NCBI RefSeq assembly: GCF_003429095.1
Contig: NZ_QVTE01000033.1
Location: 1 to 64,000 of the forward strand
Direction of reading: 5' to 3'
DNA: 64,000 nt
DNA from: Peribacillus saganii
GTDB taxonomy: Bacteria > Bacillota > Bacilli > Bacillales > DSM-1321
Every line of letters begins with the position of its first letter. The first letter of the stretch is position 1. The position numbers and the translations under genes were made by a program. The notes below the pieces were generated by a model. That model saw only the letters and a list, made by a program, of their open reading frames with translations. It ran no database searches and had not been told where the DNA came from. Below are positions 59,920 through 64,000 of this stretch, piece by piece.

Positions 59920-60627
59920 TTACTTCTCTTTATACCCAAAATGGGTTGCAGCTACACCGCCGCTGTGGGGTTTATAAGTGACATTCACGAATCCAGCCTG
60001 TTCAAACATCCGTTCCAGCTCCTGCATCCCCGGAAAGTCGCGTGCCGACTCCTGAAGCCATGAATACTCCCGGAAACTCTTGGCAAACATTTTACCGAAT
60101 AACGGCATCATATAGCGAAAATAGAAATAGTACAGCTGCCTGAACCCCGGCATTGTGGGCTGGGAGGTTTCTAGGCATGCAGCCAGGCCCCCAGGCCTTA
60201 AAACGCGGTTCATTTCCTTCAAAACCTGCATGTAATCCGGAACGTTGCGAAGGCCAAACCCTATCGTTACATAGTCAAAGGAATTGTCCTCAAATGGCAA
60301 CTCCATTGCATTACCATGGATCAGCCGGACATTTTTCAGTTTTAGTTCCTTAACTTTCTGTTCGCCAATCTTAAGCATATTTTTACTGAAGTCCAAGCCG
60401 GTAACCTTGCCTTCGGGACCGGCTGCCTTCGATAAGGAAATCGTCCAATCAGCGGTACCGCAGCATAAATCAAGAGCCGCTGATCCTTTTTTCACGTTCA
60501 TTAGGTTCATCGTAGTCTTGCGCCAGGCAATATGCTGCTTAAAACTTATTACTGAATTCATCTTGTCGTATTTTTCATAGATATTTTCAAAGACGTGATG
60601 GACTCTTTCTTCTTTAGACTGTCCCAT
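59920..60627 (-). CDS. menG: Demethylmenaquinone methyltransferase MenG
   Basis: A 235-residue SAM methyltransferase, final step of menaquinone synthesis (ubiE/menH family). SAM loop [24 protein letters not shown] and [15 protein letters not shown]. Ends with FGYKEK. Lies between hepS and hepT. Confidence 0.96.
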   Translation of the reverse strand: MGQSKEERVHHVFENIYEKYDKMNSVISFKQHIAWRKTTMNLMNVKKGSAALDLCCGTADWTISLSKAAGPEGKVTGLDFSKNMLKIGEQKVKELKLKNVRLIHGNAMELPFEDNSFDYVTIGFGLRNVPDYMQVLKEMNRVLRPGGLAACLETSQPTMPGFRQLYYFYFRYMMPLFGKMFAKSFREYSWLQESARDFPGMQELERMFEQAGFVNVTYKPHSGGVAATHFGYKEK

Positions 60628-60632
60628 TTGGT

Positions 60633-61457
60633 TTATCCTTCCTCCACTAGCGAATTAGGCGTTCCAATATTACCAGCTATGAAAGAAGCCAGTTTTCTTT
60701 GCAGGTCCCCATCTGGCGACAGCCTGTCAAGCGCCAGAAAAGTCGCCTCCCTCGCCTGATTAATGCAATGGTCGATTTTGTTCAGTACATACTTTCGCTG
60801 ATCAGGTGAAAGTTCTTTTGATTTGTCCCTCTTCGGAAAGGACAATTTTTTCAAAATATCAAAGATAACAGATTGCCCGCTTTCCATGTATTTATTTTTT
60901 TCCTCAATAAGACGATTGAGCAGCAGAAAGCTGGATGAAAACTCTTTCCATTTAGGCTTTTGAAAGGAATCAGCTATTTTCCTGATCAGACTTGATTCAA
61001 TTGCAGCCAGGCTGTCTGTCAGGTCCGAGATTTCATTAATCGTTCTTTGGTATAAAACAATCTTTTGTTCATTGATCTCTTTAATAGCTTCAGCCAAGAC
61101 ACGGATAAGAGAGATGTTTTCTATGTCGGCGAGCAGTTTATAATATAAGCCGCTATAGTAATCCCCGGCTAAAACAGTAAGCTGCCTGTTTTTCAGAACT
61201 CCCTCGGAATCTTCGTCAGCAGCTTTATTTGTTACTTTCTCATGGGTGTCAAGGGCAATTTGGATCAGCATCGCTGAAAGGATGTACTTATCCCGTTCTT
61301 CTGGCGAAATATCCAATTCCTCAAAGATACTAAGTAGCAATAGCAGCTTGTTCTCATCTATAAAAGGCTTTTCCAAAAATTGCAGTAAATAGGGATGATG
61401 AGTTTTAGCTTCAATCATGTCTTTTAATTCTGCCAATGTTTTGTTGCTGTTTAACAT
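60633..61457 (-). CDS. hepS: Heptaprenyl diphosphate synthase, component I
   Basis: A 274-residue helical regulatory subunit of the heptaprenyl synthase. The DDxxD-type motif is absent, as expected for this subunit; [17 protein letters not shown] is recognisable. It helps the catalytic HepT. AAGGGTGA precedes the ATG. First of the hepS-menG-hepT operon. Confidence 0.9.
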   Translation of the reverse strand: MLNSNKTLAELKDMIEAKTHHPYLLQFLEKPFIDENKLLLLLSIFEELDISPEERDKYILSAMLIQIALDTHEKVTNKAADEDSEGVLKNRQLTVLAGDYYSGLYYKLLADIENISLIRVLAEAIKEINEQKIVLYQRTINEISDLTDSLAAIESSLIRKIADSFQKPKWKEFSSSFLLLNRLIEEKNKYMESGQSVIFDILKKLSFPKRDKSKELSPDQRKYVLNKIDHCINQAREATFLALDRLSPDGDLQRKLASFIAGNIGTPNSLVEEG

Positions 61458-61657
61458 ATGAAATCACCCTTGCATCCCATTTATCGTCTTCTATGTACTA
61501 TTTTCAGTCCGTCTATGGACTTGTGCCGATTTTAAAAACACACATCATTATAACATAAAAACCCGCAGAAGCGTCTAGTCCAAGCATTTTTTCCTATTAA
61601 AGCCGCAGGGAGCTCATTCATCTCAGGAATCAATCCATAATCCCTCGAAATAAAAAT

Positions 61658-61690
61658 AAACCTTGGCACTATCAAACCGTGACAAGGTTT
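61658..61690 (-). terminator. folE-mtrB terminator
   Basis: Stem AAACCTTGGCAC / GTGACAAGGTTT (one mismatch) with a 9-base loop, followed by TTTTTATTT-like sequence on the minus strand. Same core as three other terminators. Confidence 0.75.
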
Positions 61691-61695
61691 AAATA

Positions 61696-61935
61696 TTATT
61701 TATCAGCTCTTTTGGCTTCACTTTCAACCACGCCAAATGGGGTATATATTTTTGCTTTACCCCTTATCTTAATAGCGGAAGTATGCTCGGTAAACTGGGC
61801 AATCATCACTTCTCCAGCATCTAGCTTCTCTGAATGATGGAAACGGGTATCTGTTCCCCGGGTCAGGCCGATTACATTGACCCCATCATCCTCTGCCTTA
61901 ATTACTACAAAATCCTTGTTTGTTTTGTCATCCAT
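61696..61935 (-). CDS. mtrB: trp RNA-binding attenuation protein (TRAP)
   Basis: A 79-residue protein that forms an 11-mer ring binding GAG/UAG repeats in trp leader RNAs when loaded with tryptophan. [41 protein letters not shown] and [12 protein letters not shown] are highly conserved. Downstream of folE by 15 bases, as in the B. subtilis mtrAB operon. No trp structural genes are in this window. Confidence 0.96.
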   Translation of the reverse strand: MDDKTNKDFVVIKAEDDGVNVIGLTRGTDTRFHHSEKLDAGEVMIAQFTEHTSAIKIRGKAKIYTPFGVVESEAKRADK

Positions 61936-61950
61936 GAAATCACCCCATCG

Positions 61951-62517
61951 TTATCCCTTGATAAATGACAGAACCTCCGCACGAGATCGTGAATCCTCTG
62001 CGAACACGCCCCTAACAGCAGATGTAATTGTTTTGGAGCCCGGCTTTTTGACTCCTCTCATTGTCATGCACATATGCTCCGCCTCTACGACGACCATTAC
62101 GCCGTGCGGCTCAAGCTTTTCCATAATCGAATCAGCAACCGTAGCCGTGATTCGTTCCTGGAGCTGAGGCCTTTTAGAAACAGCCTCTACTGCTCTTGCA
62201 AGCTTGCTTAACCCTGTAACTCTGCCATTCTGAGGGATATAAGCAACGTGAGCCTTACCATAGAACGGAACTAAATGGTGTTCACAAACCGAATAGAATG
62301 GAATATCTTTAACAAGTACCAATTCCTCATGTTCTTCACCAAAGATAGTTTCAAAATATTCTTTAGGATCCTGCTCAAGTCCGGAAAAAATCTCTTCGTA
62401 CATTCTTGCCACCCTTTTGGGGGTATCCAGCAAACCTTCCCGCTCCGGGTCCTCACCAACTGCTTCCAAAATCATTTTTACCGCTTCTTCTATTTTCGCA
62501 TGATTAACGCTCGACAT
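61951..62517 (-). CDS. folE: GTP cyclohydrolase I (FolE/MtrA)
   Basis: A 188-residue enzyme for the first step of folate synthesis. Zinc ligands in [16 protein letters not shown]; the C-terminal [14 protein letters not shown] motif is here [17 protein letters not shown], and [11 protein letters not shown] carries another ligand region (CMTMRG). Start 62517 (or the adjacent ATG at 62520), with AGGAGG just upstream; the longer frame to 62601 is not supported. Confidence 0.95.
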   Translation of the reverse strand: MSSVNHAKIEEAVKMILEAVGEDPEREGLLDTPKRVARMYEEIFSGLEQDPKEYFETIFGEEHEELVLVKDIPFYSVCEHHLVPFYGKAHVAYIPQNGRVTGLSKLARAVEAVSKRPQLQERITATVADSIMEKLEPHGVMVVVEAEHMCMTMRGVKKPGSKTITSAVRGVFAEDSRSRAEVLSFIKG

Positions 62518-62730
62518 CATTTTCCTCCTATGTACTATGCAGACCGCAGCCTTAAGCAGCTTTGCGGATCCTTGCTCGCCGCCCGGCAGGAGCCATTGCA
62601 CTGACTCAAAAGCTTCTATAGCTCTCTATGAGCATTTCGCGGATCGTGCTTGCCCCGCCTGATACGGTACTTGTTGTAAAAATTTTAAAAAAGCACGTCT
62701 ACATCTTATCATATTTATAAAAAAAGAAGC

Positions 62731-62756
62731 AAAAAGGACCACAAGTGTGGCCCTTT
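62731..62756 (-). terminator. hbs terminator
   Basis: Stem AAAGGACCACA / TGTGGCCCTTT, one mismatch, tetraloop after opening the last pair, followed by TTTGCTTCTTTTTTT on the minus strand. Confidence 0.78.
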
Positions 62757-62778
62757 CCTCTTAAAGTGCTCTATGTAC

Positions 62779-63051
62779 TTACTTAACAGCGTCTTTAAGT
62801 GCTTTACCTGGTTTGAATGCAGGAACTTTGCTCGCAGCGATTTCGATTTCATCGCCAGTTTGCGGGTTACGGCCTTTACGAGCCGCGCGCTCACGTACTT
62901 CAAAGTTTCCAAAACCGATTAATTGTACTTTATCGCCGCTTTTTAATGCGTCTAGGATTGTATCAAAAACAGCATCAACTGCTTTTGTAGCGTCTTTCTT
63001 AGAAAGTTCTCCTGCTTCTGCAACCGCGTTAATCAATTCTGTTTTGTTCAT
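62779..63051 (-). CDS. hbs: Nucleoid protein HBsu (HU family)
   Basis: A 90-residue HU protein that bends DNA and compacts the nucleoid. [20 protein letters not shown] at the start, and the DNA-binding arm [12 protein letters not shown] near the end. Start 63051 has GGGAGGAGGTG upstream. Situated between spoIVA and folE, as in B. subtilis. Confidence 0.97.
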   Translation of the reverse strand: MNKTELINAVAEAGELSKKDATKAVDAVFDTILDALKSGDKVQLIGFGNFEVRERAARKGRNPQTGDEIEIAASKVPAFKPGKALKDAVK

Positions 63052-63080
63052 GCCATTCACCTCCTCCCAAATAATTTAGT

Positions 63081-63110
63081 AGTAAACCATTATTGCCGAA
63101 TAATAGTCAA
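63081..63110 (-). promoter_or_regulatory. Possible hbs promoter
   Basis: TTGACT, 18-base spacer, TTTACT on the minus strand, about 30 bases before the ribosome site. Confidence 0.42.
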
Positions 63111-63529
63111 TTATTACTTTTTATTCAATCAGGATACATTCTAAACCTGCTGGACCCATATTTCAAACGATTTCCTCCCAAACAGGATGTGAAACCTTTT
63201 AAATTAGGCTGGAAAAACGCTCCGTAATAGGCAAGAATGGCTTTAAATAGCGTTTTCTGTTAGTAGATTATCATAAACACTATTCCATAAGCAAGAGATT
63301 AAAAAAAATATTGGTAATCTTTTCTTAAAACCACGCATATTTTTAATAATTTCCGGAAGATTGGTCCAAATCCTTTGATTTGTGCCTTTTGCACTCTTCG
63401 ATTACCCGTTGTTTCAACCTACTATATGGACGTAAAAATATCAAACACTAACTGCCGCGTCAGTGAAAAACAGGTCTCTCTACCCACACTGAGAAATACT
63501 TACCATTTGCCAAGTTTCTCTTTTCCAGC
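63111..63529. other. Upstream region of hbs without genes
   Basis: No convincing gene or RNA. An open frame at 63375-63608 on the plus strand has no ribosome site and runs through a terminator, so it is not accepted. Long leader regions with more than one promoter are known ahead of hbs in B. subtilis. Confidence 0.45.
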
Positions 63530-63571
63530 AAAAAGAGGCGAAATAACCCCTAATGGGTTTCGCCTCTTTTT
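63530..63571 (-). terminator. spoIVA terminator
   Basis: Perfect 14-bp stem AAAAAGAGGCGAAA / TTTCGCCTCTTTTT with a 14-base loop that can extend through CCC/GGG. Confidence 0.85.
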
Positions 63572-63665
63572 GTCCTTCTCCAGGAAAATTATAGAAATGT
63601 CGAGTTAGGAAAATAAAGTAGAAGTTCTAGCTCTGTTTAAGGCCCCTGCGCTTTTGTTATGCCCA

Positions 63666-64000
63666 TTAAAGGATGATTGCAATCAATCCGCCGGAGCCTT
63701 CATTTATGATTCTTTCCAATGTTTCTTTTAGCTTATAGCGGGCATTTTCAGGCATTAGCGAGAGTTTTGCCTGGATTCCCTCACGGACGATGGAGCTGAG
63801 GCTTCTTCCGAAAATATCTGAGTTCCAGATTGATAACGGATTATCCTCGAAGTCCTGCATCAGATACCGGACTAGCTCTTCACTTTGTTTTTCTGTGCCT
63901 ATAATCGGTGCAAATTCTGACTCCACGTCCACCTTAATCATATGGATGGAAGGCGCAACCGCTTTAAGGCGTACACCGAAACGTGCTCCCTGGCGAATGA
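63666..64000 (-). CDS. spoIVA: Stage IV sporulation protein A, C-terminal part (cut by window)
   Basis: The frame is open to the right edge; 111 C-terminal codons are visible. SIHMIKVDVESEFAPIIGTE, SIWNSDIFGRSLSSIVREG, and the very end EGSGGLIAIIL are near-identical to SpoIVA, the ATPase that polymerises into the basement layer of the spore coat. The C-terminal hydrophobic segment anchors to SpoVM at the forespore membrane. Confidence 0.95.
   Translation of the reverse strand, partial: IRQGARFGVRLKAVAPSIHMIKVDVESEFAPIIGTEKQSEELVRYLMQDFEDNPLSIWNSDIFGRSLSSIVREGIQAKLSLMPENARYKLKETLERIINEGSGGLIAIIL

Noticed and set aside
63375-63608. 77-codon plus-strand open frame
   Set aside because: No ribosome site and it reads through the spoIVA terminator hairpin.

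Overview
The window is a chromosomal segment of a spore-forming low-to-medium GC Firmicute of the Bacillaceae. Spore genes (spoIVA, cotD, ypjB, a YppG coat protein), bacillithiol synthesis (bshA, bshB1), a b6c-type menaquinol:cytochrome c reductase (qcrABC), a class B (Bacillus-type) RNase P RNA and Shine-Dalgarno sites of the GGAGG type all agree. Gene order matches the spoIVA to ypwA stretch of the Bacillus subtilis chromosome closely, so this is mainly core genome. Almost all genes lie on the minus strand. The plus-strand exceptions are a broken transposase, a 47-aa zinc-ribbon protein, an Hsp20 gene, recU-ponA and ypjC.

Layout, left to right. 1-820: remnant of an IS1182-type element. 0.8-7.3 kb: EamA transporter, M32 carboxypeptidase, DinG-like helicase YpvA and a THUMP methyltransferase. 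7.3-16 kb: a PAS-PAS-GGDEF-EAL protein, rnpB, gpsB, ypsA, cotD, the mitomycin-repair pair mrfAB and a decayed hcp gene. 16-23 kb: hsp20, the yppG/E/D/C group, and divergent recU-ponA. 23-32 kb: ypoC, nth, dnaD, asnS, aspB, ypmB, ypmA, dinG. 32-40 kb: panBCD, birA, cca, bshA, bshB1, mgsA, dapB, ypjD. 40-46 kb: membrane proteins and qcrABC. 46-58 kb: ypiF, ypiB, ypiA and the aromatic amino acid genes aroA-tyrA-hisC-aroH-aroB-aroC with cheR. 58-64 kb: ndk, hepT-menG-hepS, mtrB-folE, hbs and the 3' end of spoIVA.

Functional themes are genome maintenance (MrfAB, RecU, Nth, DinG, YpvA, DnaD, HBsu), cofactor synthesis (pantothenate, biotin loading, folate, menaquinone), bacillithiol, aromatic amino acids and the respiratory bc complex. 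Several genes overlap by a few bases, which points to translational coupling (panB/panC, nth/ypoC, mgsA/bshB1, ypjD/dapB, cca/birA).

No new defence or biosynthetic system was found. Departures from the textbook layout are: no trpEDCFBA genes between aroH and hisC although the trp regulator TRAP (mtrB) is present; an hcp pseudogene; a LexA-box-like palindrome ahead of mrfAB; a family of structured dispersed repeats at three places; an unrecognised 289-aa gene between ypiA and aroA; and several terminators in unrelated places that share one core sequence.
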